From Bolinopsis microptera (Eukaryota > Ctenophora > Tentaculata > Lobata > Bolinopsidae): DNA of 60,000 bases. Under the pieces are notes generated by a model. That model made no database searches, had not been told where the DNA came from, and saw only the letters and a list, made by a program, of their open reading frames with translations. Numbering within the stretch: position 1 is the stretch's first letter; the number at the start of each line of letters is the position of its first letter. The stretch covers positions 4,113,230-4,173,229 of the forward strand of contig NC_087079.1 of NCBI RefSeq assembly GCF_026151205.1, in the 5' to 3' direction. Made by a program: the position numbers and the translations under genes. This document shows, one piece after another, positions 1 through 11,537 of the stretch.

Positions 1-86
1 CATGAAATCTATTGGGAGAAAGTTTCTTAAGTGAATTTTACTGTGCGGTACTGTGTTACTGTACTTGCTGTATTCCGTCACAGCAA

Positions 87-268
87 CCCATTATTGCAAT
101 ACCGAACTAACCTGAAATACCGAAGTTACCAAAATATCTACTCCTTCTAATTCGATCTAGTTCAAAATGCTGTAAACCCATTATTGCAATACCGAACTAA
201 CCTGAAATACCTAAAATTCCTAAAATACCTACTCCTTCTAATTCGATCTTGTTCAAAATGCTGTAAAC
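87..268. repeat. 90-bp tandem duplication (two copies)
   Basis: Two head-to-tail copies with a 90-base period start near 87 and 177. Both begin CCATTATTGCAATACC and end at TGCTGTAAA. They differ by only a few substitutions. No coding sense was seen. Confidence 0.85.
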
Positions 269-1452
269 AAATTTTGCAGATTGAAATATTTTGTCAGGTC
301 AGATGATCAATATGTATTAAATACGTGCGAGGTTTTTATCAAATCCAAAACTTTTCCTTCAGATATTAATAAATAAAATATTTGTGGAATAGTGGGAAGT
401 CTTTAGAATAATGATTACATAACTGAATTAATTGCTGAAAGAAAGCAGCACGTTGATGACGTTCATTGCTACATTTAACTCCCATGTCGCATAATAATAA
501 CACAAATATGAGAAAAGATAATATTATGATAAAACATAATATTGTTTTGCAAAATTTAAAAGATTAACGAAAGTAAAAATTGGATTTTTTATGCACGAAT
601 AATACATACAAGGAAACGAAAATGGCTACTCATTTAGATTCGGAATCATAAAACTAAATGTGTTCCACTATTTCAATCGTCAATCGTGCAACAGTGCCTA
701 AATTTATTAAAGATGTTGTATCATGTTTATGTAAAGGTGGCTGTCCCAATATGATTTCAGTAATATTGGGTCTGTAGTTTGACGGGTTGCAGACAAAATT
801 GTAGATTTAACGTTATAACTAAAACACTTCTTCGGTAGCCTGGTACCTACACATGATGTGCTTGGGCACAGTGAGACGTTTGGTGCGGGTTCAGGTAACC
901 AGGTAATATGTTAATTTTCGAAGATTTTGTTGACAGAGAGGTAATAATCCTGAAATTATTGCCCTTTTAGTTGAACAATAGCTGGATACTGTCGAAGAAA
1001 GTGAGAGACGATAAAGGTGTTTTTTTTGCCCACACAAGGACAAAAGAAAATCGCGATTATTTAGGCCAAAAATTGCGGCGCCACAACAAGCCAAACTAGG
1101 CAAAATCGCGGCGAATTCCCAGAAATTTCCACGGTTCTTCAAGTGAAAAAGTTGTTCTTAGGCACGTGGTTCTGGAACAAGTAGTCCTATGGCATATTAT
1201 CATTATGGTTATAGGACAGAATGAGGTTTAAATCACTTAAAATCTATAATTCTATTGAATATTGGCAAAATTTTGCAGCTCAGTGGCTTCTTGTGGATAA
1301 CTTAGAGGTGATGGCATGCTGCCAACATTGTGGCATCCTTTTTATAAGTTTTTCACTATCACTATGTTCGTAGAAATATTTCCTTTACCCTCATGAGTTT
1401 TTGTCCATATCTTGTTCGCAAAGGTATGTTATAATACAATAATATTTTCTAG
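269..1452. other. non-coding stretch with duplicated fragments
   Basis: No convincing gene was seen. The part around 790-890 (TTTAACGTTATAACT, then AGCCTGGTACCTACACATG) resembles sequence just 3' of the secreted-protein genes (8280-8340, 14180-14220) and at 8700-8770. It is probably a diverged copy of the same duplicated block. Short open frames here are not supported by composition. Confidence 0.5.
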
Positions 1453-1618
1453 GAATTATTTCCCCGAAAAGTCGTGGACACTGGTAACCGATAATTTCCT
1501 GCAAGGGTTAGCAAACTATTATGAGGACAGACTGCGAGTCACCTCAGACTGGCAATCACATTACACATTGGTTCAATCAGAACTAGAAAAAATTATAACA
1601 AATAATACCTTGGTTTAG
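1453..1618 (+). CDS. candidate terminal coding exon, unrecognised
   Basis: A splice-acceptor-like TTTTCTAG ends at 1452. It is followed by a 54-codon open stretch reading NYFPEKSWTLVTDNF... and ending ...ITNNTLV with TAG at 1616-1618. The phase (one base, then AAT TAT) matches the last exon of the secreted-protein genes at 8219 and 14111, which also start N/S-Y after a split arginine codon. The last bases and 3' flank (1595-1750) recur at 8830-8990, so this end was copied by the local duplication. No upstream exon could be placed: the nearest donor-like site would give an intron of only about 33 bases. It could be the remnant of a third, diverged paralog. No family was recognised. Confidence 0.3.
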
Positions 1619-2387
1619 TTATCGTGCCGGGCATTTCTCTTTCTCCAATCCCTTAAGAGCTACAGCCACATTTTACTTACTATAAATTGTGACTCTACTT
1701 CTATAATGCCTCCTTTCAGTTTCTTCTAAGAACCGGTAACTCCTCCCTCAATAAAAACTGAACTACAGTACTTTGAATAAACTTCTTCCATCTTCTATTC
1801 CATGAGGGTAACAGCACACAATCTAAGTAAACTATAGGTAAAAATATAATATTAATCATAAGCTAAAATGTACTAATCTTTGTATTCTAAATGGGGAAAA
1901 AGAAGAAACATTGTCAGTCAGTCGAGAAAATTGTCAGTCAGGCTATATGGCAGCTTTGTAGATGTTTTGACTATGCTAGTAGTGGTCCCAGGCTTGCGAC
2001 TGGAATTGCGGTGTTAAATCGATTTAATGGTACCAACGATCTACCTCCCACTTGTTGTTTGGTACTTAGCATTAATAGTGTTAGCTGTAGCCATTTATAG
2101 CAAGAATCTTCAAACTAAAGGGGATGACAAGGAAAAGAGGAAGGAAAAAGAATAACGGGACAAACAATTAATTAAAGTATTTATAGGAGCATTAGATATT
2201 GTAATTACAAGCTTCAATAATAAATCACTGACTAAAACTTCTAATTAAAATGACACTTGGTACGCTCGCCCATTTTCACTGGTCAGTCTGAACTTCGGTT
2301 TAGCACGTTGTACACTTATTCACCTAAGTTTCAGGATTTGTTCAGTTTAGCAGAGTTAGTACCCGTGTTTCAATAAATCAAAAGATA
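1619..2387. other. intergenic, no gene seen
   Basis: The first 140 bases (to about 1750) and 1755-1820 are shared with 8845-8990 and 11480-11540. In the second place the hAT-like element lies between the two parts. The remainder is AT-rich. It may include the 3' untranslated end of the minus-strand retroelement ending at 2388. Confidence 0.5.
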
Positions 2388-5026
2388 TCAGGGGAGTTCT
2401 TTAATAATGTTACGGTCATCTAGAATACCGAACTTCCTGAAAACGTTATCATATTTCCTCAGACAACGTTTAATGCCTTTAATCAGTCTATCACCGCTAT
2501 ATCCTCTATCAATTAGAATTTTGAATATTTTGTGAAGATGGGAGGTAAAGATATCCAATCTAGTGCAAACATTACCATATCTAAGAACTTGACTTGAAAA
2601 AACGTTGTAGCCAACCTCGGTTGGGATGTTACTGTGAGGAAATGTAAGGGATACAACATGAAAATTAAAATCATCAGTTTTGTTATACACTGATATTTCT
2701 AGTCCTTCTGTGGAAATATTAATATTTAAATCAAGGTAGTTAATGATTTTATTATTGGAACCAGCTCGCTCCATCTCCAATGAATTAGGATAAATATCTT
2801 TAATCAATTTATGAAAGTAAAGGTAGTTAATAATAGATAAATCGTCAACATATCGTTTATTATTGGATAATATCTTTGCTAATCCCATTTTCTTTTCCTG
2901 AAGTAAACGTTTCATATAATTAAATTCCTTTTTGCCAACAGTGAGATCAGCTATAGGGGAACTTGAATTTCCACCCATAGGAATACCCTTGGTTTGTATG
3001 AATACAATCCCACCGAAGACGACATAAGTGTTATAAATAATAAATTTAACAGCCTCTTTTAGGTCATCTTGACTAAAGCAGGCATGACAATCATAGGTTT
3101 TATTGGAAAAGAAACATGTATTACTGTCTCTTTTAGAAATACAAATATATCTATTACGGTCTGAAAATATTAAATCAACAACTTCATTAATCATATTCTC
3201 TACTTCAATCAAGTCTAATCTGGTATAAAGAGTAGTAAAATCATATACTTGTATATTATAAACATCGCTATTTTTGATAGCTTCAAGGAATTCACTTGAG
3301 GAATCTATGCTCCAAAACATTTTTATACCGCTGTTGTTGTAGATTGCCTCGCAGTATTTCTTGAAGTATTTCCTCAAAAGTTTCAGACAACAGTTAACTT
3401 GGACGTTAAGTTGTTTCGTAACGCAAAAACGGGCACCTGCAATGAACCTCGCCTTGTAAGGGTTCTTATGAAGCTTAGGGTTCCAGAAGATGCGTGCTAG
3501 TCGCAAGTTTTTATCTTCAACTTGTACATTAAATCTCTCCTTTAGACTCTCAGATATTTTGTTGACATAATGAGTCTCGTCTTCGCTACAGGGTTTATAT
3601 GTATCATTACCTATACATTCTAGAGTATTAGGATCAAAACCCATTTCATTGACAAGAGTTTTTACATAAAACTTTTTACAAATAAATGAAAAATTACCAG
3701 AAGCTTTGTCGATACTACAAATAATGTATTTACTTTTCAGCAATTTAAGACTTCTTTTAACATCATCTTTTTCCAGTGTGTTTTCTTTTATTTCGAATGT
3801 TTCAGGAAAGTTTTTCTTGTAATATTCAATACGATTGGAAACTATTGATAACACTTTTTCCTTCCAATCGCTGAACTTTACTTCTTTTTGACAGTACTTT
3901 CTACTTTTTGATTTTATAAATTTATCGACAGCTTCGGTAACTGACATATATATCTCATCTGGAGATTTAAATGTGGGAATTCTGTATTTACAACCGTAGG
4001 AAAGTACTTCCCTAAGTTCAACATTATCAACAATATCTAAATTACCAGTAACTACATGTCCATGAGGAGGATAATTGAAAGGGGAGGAGTGACAATCGCA
4101 TGGACTACCTAAAATAGATTTAATATCAGAAATAGAAAGTTTCTTTAAGAATGAAGCATAGTTACAAATAGAAAGACTTATAGGATCATTATACTCATAA
4201 TAAATCTGTAATGGTGTAAAAGACTGAATCAAAATGGGAAGCAAATCAATGACTGAAGTGTCAGAGAAAATAGATTTTAGGTTAAGATTATCAATGAATT
4301 TGCAATTAAATGGAACAATTATAAATTCTCTATTACTGGATTCAGATTTGTTCTGATGGTATTTGGGGGAAAATGTTGAACAGAAAGAGGAACATACGTT
4401 GTAAATCAATCCTGAATTATATTGACTCAAAGAGTAGAGAGTGTCTAAATCTGATAAGCTATAACATTTTAATGTTTTGTATATGGAATGTTTTGAAGAG
4501 ATGTTATCTTTCAGCCTGTTAATATCAGACTCTATGGTATCCAGAGACTTCTTAGGCTGAACTTTCTTCTTTCCATTCCCTCTGCCACGTTTGTATCGAG
4601 CAATCTGTCCACTAAAATAATTCATAACCCGATCTTGGGAGATGTTGCCCGTTCCTTTCTTCTTGTCATTAAGACCAAGAGGGAATGCTGTCCCAAGCTT
4701 CTCTATCCAGTAATCCTCCAGGAGAAGTAAATCATTTTTGACATCAGTGGACATGTCAGAATCAACATAATCTACAATCTGTATGGAAGCATCTGAGAAG
4801 ACGTGACCAGGAATATTAAAATGTTCATATAAAAATGTGGATGATTTGGCTTTGACACAATTTCTGTGGCCATTGACTCTTTTATGAAGTGGTTGAGTTG
4901 TTTCTCCAACATATTGTTTTTTACAGGTAGAACAGGTAATAACATAAATAACATTATTAGTTTTACAATTAAATATAAAATTTGTATGTCCAAAGATAAA
5001 ATCATTATTAAAAGTACTGCTCCTAA
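2388..5026 (-). CDS. GIY-YIG + reverse transcriptase polyprotein (5' damaged)
   Basis: The open frame runs from just after the stop at 5027-5029 to the stop at 2388; its first ATG is at 4754. The part upstream of that ATG encodes the GIY-YIG nuclease (VIYVITCSTC, QYVGET, R and H residues, then LLLEDYWIEKLG, with the expected late glutamate). Downstream, over about 780 residues, is a reverse transcriptase with GIPMGGNSSSPIAD (motif B region) and RYVDDL (catalytic YxDD, near 2840). Fingers motifs such as IDKASGNF resemble the D-K-G/A-x start of Penelope-like RTs. Starting at 4754 would delete the nuclease, so that ATG is probably not the original start. A frameshift separates this frame from the Cys-rich N-terminus. 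Likely inactive. Confidence 0.75.
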
Positions 5027-5185
5027 ATTAAAACTGTTGCAAGTGAGACAACCTCTACCATTGCAACATCTAAAAGTGCTAGAAAAGACATTACTAGGGG
5101 TTACCCATTTATTCAAGGATTTTGAGAAAAATTTACCATTACGTTTAAGTCAAGAAGGTAACATCATCCCTTTCGGCGTTTCCGC
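2388..5185 (-). mobile_element. Penelope-like retroelement, N-terminal GIY-YIG (Naiad-like)
   Basis: Minus-strand element of about 2.8 kb. In reading order it shows three parts. First is a Cys-rich knuckle (CCNGRGCLTCN, near 5040-5070). Second is a GIY-YIG endonuclease core (VIYVITCSTC then QYVGET, near 4860-4960). Third is a long reverse transcriptase. The nuclease precedes the RT, which is the permuted domain order described for Naiad/Chlamys-type Penelope-like elements. The Cys knuckle and the nuclease lie in different frames, with a stop at about 5027-5029 between them, and another stop lies just after ATGATG near 5170. This copy is therefore broken at its 5' end. Exact termini and target duplication were not found. 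Confidence 0.8.
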
Positions 5186-5760
5186 CTAGACCCAACGACT
5201 CGAGATAGGCCAAGGACAACGGGTCGGACATCAACCTATTGTCATGGGGCTGCCATGATTGGGCGGGCGTTAGATGTCATGAACCTAAATAGTTCTCCCA
5301 CCGACGCAGTGTAGCCTGGCGAGATTCTTCGCGACCATAAAAATCTCTTAGAACCGGATCTTGCACTGCCGCTGTTTCTCGTACCGTAGCATGGCGGACA
5401 GCTCACGCCAGAAAATGAAATAAACAGGTAAATACAGGATAAATCAGGAGATGTATGTACAACAACAAGACTTCAAGGAGGGCGCCCAAGAAAACAAAGA
5501 TCAACCAAATCTCGGAACCAATGGCCGGGAGAGATATAAATGTAATTATAGAGCAATATCAAGAAAAGCTATCAATTATGTATACAACGGGGCGGAAGAA
5601 CCGACCACCAGTCTGCTGAACGAATGGATACAATGACCAACCTCACGACACAGTTCCATGTTGTCACTCTATCAAAGGGTTAATTCAGTATCATTAATTG
5701 TTTAAAGAACTGTTTTAGGCTGGGAAACTATCGTGATGTACTCAATCTTACACAGAATTA
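5186..5760. other. possible 5' region of the Naiad-like element
   Basis: GC-richer than the surroundings. On the minus strand just upstream of the element lies a stem GGCG-GAAA-CGCC followed by GAAA (near 5168-5190). This recalls half of a ribozyme core but lacks CTGANGA. Positions 5640-5760 duplicate 6060-6213 (both contain CTATCAAAGGGTTAATTCAG). No host gene was seen. Confidence 0.4.
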
Positions 5761-7652
5761 CAGACCTGGTATATTAGGACGCCAAGAAACTATCGGACTA
5801 CGATGTATGGGAACTTGCCAGTAGTACTACTTACTGGTATCTCTACAGTCTACATGCCAACCTGACAAAAAATGTTGGGTAAAATCTCCGGATCTCCCCC
5901 GGCCAAGTGCACGATTTATTATCATTAGTTATCCAGTATCATTAGTTCTTAGTTTACAATTGTACGAGGGTAGTATAAACTATAATGTGCGTAATAGAAG
6001 TGTACGAGGGTAGTATGTGCCACTATTGTCCGGTCGGTTCCATGATTCGTCAAAGGGTGTCTGCTGAACGAATGGATACAATGACCAACCTCACGACACA
6101 GTTCCATGTTGTCACTCTATCAAAGGGTTAATTCAGTATCATTAATTGTTTATAGAACTGTTTTAGGCTGGGAAACTATCGTGATGTACTCAATCTTACA
6201 CAGAATTACAGAGCCGCTTATTTCAGTTTTCAGGACATGCTTCCATGTTTTCCCTTAATATCTAGTTATGAAAGGTTGCAGAGTTGCGCCTAAAAAATAA
6301 GTTACACTGATGTATAGCACCAACATGGAAATTTATCTTGTCTGAAACATGTTACATGACGCAGTCTTTATTAGCAGCCGCGGCACCCCATACCATACAT
6401 TATTAGCAAATCGAAGGAATTTGAATGTTATCATCCACAATGTACTACTTTCTTTGTATTATATTTGGTGCTATACTCAATCAGAGATGACCAAGAGCAA
6501 GTAAGTTTGACGTTACTTGTAGAGGTTCTACAAAAAGGTAAAATTTGAGCTTTCTTAAAAATATTTGGCGGCTGACTTCTGAAATTTTCAGAATTCAAAA
6601 CTCAAAATTCCACTCCAAAACTACAATTAGCAACAATCAGCAGAATAGTAATACTCGCTATATATAAAGGCCAGTGAACGTATCGTGAAATTCTGCGGAA
6701 AGTATTGCAGACTCTAGGTTATCTCTAGAGTCTACTATATGGAGTGTTATTATATATACTAGCAGAACCCGTGATTCTCTAAAACTCTAAAAGTCTAAAG
6801 TGGAGTCAATGTCAAGAAACGTTTAAGAAATTAGACAATCTTATTTATTTGATTTGTGATTTTGACACCACTTGGGGGTCCATTTTTCGGGACCTAAATT
6901 ATTTATTCCTTGGCCAATTTTGTACTTCTTTATACTGACCAAAAGGTCATAAGAGCATTTGACCCAGCCAAAAAAGTTTAAAAAGTATATCTTTTACGGT
7001 TTTTGCGGAAAGTTGATGCCATGGTGTCAGTAAAATGGTACGGATATATCCATATATATCGTCTCGCTTTATATAATAGTATAATAGTGTATATATCGTA
7101 GTGTTGGTAACTAGAACGAACACAGATGCACCGTTGTCTTAATTTTTTCTTATTGCTGTCTTAATGTTGCATCGGTGTTTGTTCTAGTTCCCGTAGTGTT
7201 TAAACTTAAAGTATTAATTGTATCTAGGAGGAATAGAACAAAAAGTTTTTGTACATATAATTGAGTAGAAGAAAGGAAGTAGGTGTTCAATGAGGATCAC
7301 GGCGTTCAATGATGTTTAAACAAAACATTCTAATTGTTTGACCTGCTCTTCCCCATTGCTCCGTTGTTACACATTTTAAAGTAGCAACGTGTCAAAGGCT
7401 CCTTATTTAACGTTTGATATCTGTAAGAGCATTGCTTATATTAACTGTTGTAAATTGTTGTTTCAATATCACCTCTTGCGTTTACCCAACCCATCATACA
7501 GCTTTTGAGTGTTCAGTAAATCTTTCTAATTCTTTCCCCGAAACTGCTACAGATTAATATACTTGTTATATTCCATATTTGAGTGACTTTTATCAGTTAA
7601 AGTATTTTTGTAAAGAAATAATTCATGACGCTTACATACTAAAGCAGGTAAA

Positions 7653-8291
7653 ATGTCTAAAATTTCGTTGATGGTTCTATTTCTCGTGGTCACTGTAACC
7701 ATGGTGAGGTCAGCATCAATTGAGAATGAAGAATACAAGGTTCTACTGAAAGATTTGGCCAAACCCTCTGCAGCTGCGGGCAAAAAACTCCTGTGGGATG
7801 CCACTAAAATAGTAGGAGAATATCTGTGCAGTGTTGGTGCAAAAGAATGTGAAGCCATCAAAGAATACCTCGAAGAGGCAGATATGGAGGAGAAGGAAAT
7901 TGATGACCAAGAAACCAAGGATGCTTTGATTAGTGATGCTGATAAGATCATGAAGACAAATCTTGAAAGCTTCACGATGTTGGACACCCTCAGAGATGTT
8001 TTGATAAATTTGATCTGTAGCAACGAACCCCAACTATGTCCGTTCTGGAGGTTAGATTCTATAATATAAAGCTACTTGTAATAGTACTCATGTCTTGAAG
8101 TGATCTCAATGATCATATTGTTGATGCAAAAAATTTCTTTACATAACTATAAATATATATTTGATTGACCAATTTAGTCAATGTTTGTGATGTATCAATA
8201 AAAAGTTGTCCTTTTCAGGAATTACGAGAAAGATGCTGAAGCGTGGGAAGATAGTGTCAAGCCAGGAGATCATAACAAATACAGATATTAA
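7653..8291 (+). CDS. small secreted protein, copy A (two exons)
   Basis: Exons 7653-8050 and 8219-8291 join in frame (AG|G arginine) to about 156 residues. The donor is GGAG|GTTAGA and the acceptor CTTTTCAG. The protein starts MSKISLMVLFLVVTVTMVRS, a typical signal peptide. The mature part is acidic and helical, with two CX6C pairs (CSVGAKEC and CSNEPQLC). It ends ...KPGDHNKYRY. If the intron is retained, translation stops after five extra residues (LDSII). An AATAAA at 8197-8202 lies inside the intron, so two 3' ends are possible. An acceptor-like GCAG sits 5 bases before the ATG. No known family was recognised. Copy B at 13452 is a close paralog, and this copy looks like the unaltered version. 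Confidence 0.65.
8197..8202 (+). promoter_or_regulatory. polyadenylation signal inside the intron of secreted gene A
   Basis: AATAAA lies about 17 bases before the 3' splice site of the last exon. It is conserved at the equivalent place in copy B (14089-14094). It would end the unspliced form that stops at LDSII. Whether it is used is inference. Confidence 0.45.
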
Positions 8292-8570
8292 GTTATAAGT
8301 AACACTTCTCCGGTGGCCTGGTTTATTAGAACACCAGGCCGGAAACATTGGTGAAATAGCATAATAGTGTGTGCATGTGGAAAAAGAACATTTGCAGTTT
8401 ACCATTTTTTGACACTAGCTATGGAATAGATAATTATAAAATGTGCTAAAAATTAAATTTATCGTTTCCTTGAAAAAAATTCTTGTTTCATTTTTTTAAT
8501 ACATTTAACTACTTATCAACAAACAGATATAGGTTCTTTTTTAGTATAAAATAGATTATAGATGCTTTGC

Positions 8571-9113
8571 ATACCTGTGGGTGTAACCCTCCAAGGAGAT
8601 AATGCCGGGGAAATATATGAAGGAAGTAGGGAGGAGGAATTTTACTTCATAAAATGTCTGGAAGTCGACTGGATAAAACCCAGAGAAAAAGAACTAAAGC
8701 AGATTTAACATTGTAACTAGTAGCCTGGTTTATTAGTACCTACACATGTCCTTGGGCAAAATGAGACGCTTGGTGCTGTTGAAAAGTTTACATTAGTGGC
8801 AATCAGGTAACACATTGTTTCATCCAGAACCAGAACAAATAATACCTTGGTTTAGTTATCGAGCCGGGCATTTCTCTTTCTCCAAACCCTTAATAGCTAC
8901 AGCCACATTTTACTTACTATAAATTGTGACTCTACTTCTATAATGCCTCCTTTCAGTTTCTTCTAAGAACCGGTAACTCCTCCCTCATTAAAAAATGATT
9001 TAGGTCTCTATCAATCTAGCTAATGCGGAGTTAATATTTTACAAACTTGTTCATACGAACATTTAAAAGTAATACCTTCTGTTCATCTGTTGTGGGGGTC
9101 ATGAAATTGATGA
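8571..9113. other. duplicated non-coding segment
   Basis: Positions 8700-8990 repeat parts of 790-890 and 1595-1750. The block is cut near 9000 and resumes at about 11477, because the hAT-like element and its flanks lie between. No gene was seen. Confidence 0.6.
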
Positions 9114-9544
9114 ATCCATACCAGAGGCACATATTAGGTGCGGTAAAAAAATCGAAATTATGCGGTACCACACCCGACTATAAAGGTTAAATGTGCGGTA
9201 AGGTGCGGTAAATTTTTACCAATTATGCGGCAAATGTGCAGCGATTTTTTCGAAATTTGTGCGGGAATTGTGCGGTTTTCTTTTGCATTTTCTCAAGGAC
9301 TTTGGAAATTCTAAACGTATAACCGCCGCTCTTATCAAAAATAGGTCTGTTTATGTGTTACTGAAGGTGTAGTTCTTTACTAAGACCATGATTGAACCTA
9401 ATATTGAGATTCAGTTATCTGAGAACAGTGACTTGATCTGGTAGAGATCAGGAGACAGTTATTTGAAGTCGCCTCTTGATAGAGTCGATCAGATCCCATG
9501 CAGGTATCTTCTGTTTCTTGTGTGGTGAGCTTGATGATGGGTCA

Positions 9545-10665
9545 CTGGAGAGGCCGACGACCAGGCCCCCTTATTATTAGGGGTCCCACGTAGATCAGAT
9601 CATATCACCAATTAGTGACGTATAATTAGTGATGTGATCCATCAGTAGAATTTAACTGACCTAGAAATGGGCTAGATACAGGGTAGAGTTCACATGTCAA
9701 CTCTGTACATCATGGCATTGCATTAAGAAGTAAACATGATCTTTAAGATCTGACCGCTTGACTCGTATATCACATAAGTGGTCGCATTACAAGGGGGAAG
9801 CTTCGATTCCAAAATCGTATATCGAGAGGTAGGTACTACTAAAAGGTACGGGCTTCAGTAAAGTAAATCGTTGACACACCCTTTTGATCGCAACGTGTAG
9901 CAAGTAAACCGGAAAAAATATGTTAGGCTCATAATGATCATAGTGATCATTATGCAAACATTCACATGACGATGACTCACCCACTTAAGGAATTGTGCGA
10001 GAAGATGAACAATCAACAAAGGCAAAGATGAGGAAATAAAATAATGTGTAATGCGTGTTAGGCATAAGGTTAGTTAGGAGTTAATTTGTTAAGTGAAATT
10101 GAATCATGAGATTTGGAACAATGAGAACATTGATCAATTGTTAAGACAATATATACAGACAACATCTCATGAGGGTAAAGGAAATATTTCTATGAACGTA
10201 GTGATCAGGAGTGTCAGCTTTATACTCGGACGACGAGCCCTCGGTCCCCACAAAAGATAATCTTTATAATTATAGTTAAGACTAGTAGTACAATCTGTGT
10301 AAAAGAACTAATGGTCAGTCTATAAAACACATGAAAAGCAGTGTGCTCCATACCCCTTAGTCTCTAGCTTTGTTATCAAAACACGTGATTCGATCATGTG
10401 ATGTTATCTCATTGTAAACAGGGTTTATTTGTTTTATAACGTGTAGTATGGTAAAGTATTAACACAATTTAACTAATAATATTATGTGAACAGAGTCGAC
10501 ATGTGAACTCTACTCTGTATCTAGCCCATTTCTAGGTCAATTAAATTCTACTGATGGATCACATCACTAATCACACGTCACTAATTGGTGTCATGATCTG
10601 ATCTCCGTGGGACCCCGAATAATGAGGGGGCCTGGCCGTCGTGCAGCCGGTCACTGTGTGTAGCT
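9545..10665. repeat. inverted repeat inside the hAT-like element
   Basis: Arms of about 170 bases (approximately 9545-9715 and 10485-10665) are reverse complements at roughly 90 percent by eye. They share CTAGCCCATTTCTAGGTCA and the sequence around CACTAATTGGTG. The spacer is about 770 bases. They may be the termini of an older element nested inside the hAT-like one. Confidence 0.75.
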
Positions 10666-10795
10666 GTTCGTTTCTTTAGGAAACGGTCCATGACGTTGTG
10701 ATGTGATATAGAGTAAGCAGATGATGTGGTGAAGTTACGAATGATAACTGATACACTATAATCGAAGTACGGTAACGACGAGGGTTCCATAACGG

Positions 10796-11090
10796 CCTGG
10801 GTCACGGTCCCGAAAGGGCCTGGGTCACGGTCCCGAAAGGGCCTGGGTCACGGTCGCCGATCTACCGAGAAGCATTATTTGATGCGCGCGCGACCCAGTA
10901 GTGCATCGCGCTACAAGCCTGGGTCACGTGGTAACCGGGTCACGTGGCCTAGGCATGAGTTCCAAAAGGGCCTGGGTCACGGTCCCGAAAGGGCCTGGGT
11001 CAGGGTCCCGAAAGGGCCTGGGTCAGGGTCCCGAAAGGGCCTGGGTCAGGGTCCTGAAAGGGCCTGAGTCACGGTCCTAAAAGAGCCCGA
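10796..11090. repeat. 23-bp GC-rich minisatellite
   Basis: The unit is GGGCCTGGGTCACGGTCCCG plus AAA. Two copies and part of a third lie at about 10796-10860, then five more at about 10966-11090. The separating sequence includes GCGCGCGCG. A short open frame across the repeat is not a gene. Confidence 0.85.
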
Positions 11091-11537
11091 CTTTTAAAAT
11101 ATTTTGGTTTTTACACTTGAAAATCTTAACGCGAAAATTTCAAAATTATGCGAAATTACGCGGAAAATGCTAGATTATGCGGAAATATGCAGAAAATTAC
11201 AAAATGTTCGGAAATGTGCGGAAAACAATAAATTATGCGGAAATGTGCGGAAAACGGTAAATTGTGCGATCCCGCACCCATCGCACCTAATATGTGCCTC
11301 TGATCCATACTTAATTAGAAAATTGTAGTTTTTCCATAATATTTTCTCAAGTAATATCAGTTATACACCCAAATAAACAAATCAAATTTTGAGGTGATCT
11401 GTATGAGGGTACTGTGAAGTGAGTATCTTGGGGACTTTCTTCTTAAAATTGACAATAATTGAGCAACATTTTGAGTCGAACTACAGTACTTTTAATAAAC
11501 TTCTTCCATCTTCTATTCCATGAGGGTAACAGCACAC

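Larger units (their letters stand above)
5761..8570. repeat. segmental duplication, copy A
   Basis: From ACAGACCTGGTATATTAGG onward this segment matches 11538-14476 almost base for base by eye, with scattered substitutions and short indels. It includes about 1.9 kb upstream of the secreted-protein gene, the gene, and its 3' flank. The offset between copies is about 5.8 kb. Positions 5761-7652 hold no other gene that I can support. Confidence 0.9.
9122..11302. mobile_element. hAT-like non-autonomous DNA transposon, 2.2 kb
   Basis: The element begins CAGAGGCACATATTAGGTGC and ends with the exact inverse (GCACCTAATATGTGCCTCTG). It is flanked by a perfect 8-bp direct repeat, ATCCATAC, at 9114-9121 and 11303-11310. 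CAGAG-type termini and 8-bp target duplications are the hAT signature. No transposase frame was found. Inside are sub-terminal GCGGTAAA / TTATGCGGAAA motif clusters at both ends, a long inner inverted repeat (about 9545-9715 with 10485-10665), and a GC-rich 23-bp minisatellite. It is inserted between the two copies of the segmental duplication. Confidence 0.85.

Noticed and set aside
5168-5190. Hammerhead ribozyme at the 5' end of the Naiad-like element
   Set aside because: There is a GGCG-GAAA-CGCC stem followed by GAAA, but no CTGANGA on the other side.
7547-8033. Antisense frames over the secreted gene
   Set aside because: They are mirrored in copy B only because the DNA is duplicated. 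The sense frame has a signal peptide, cysteines and splice sites.
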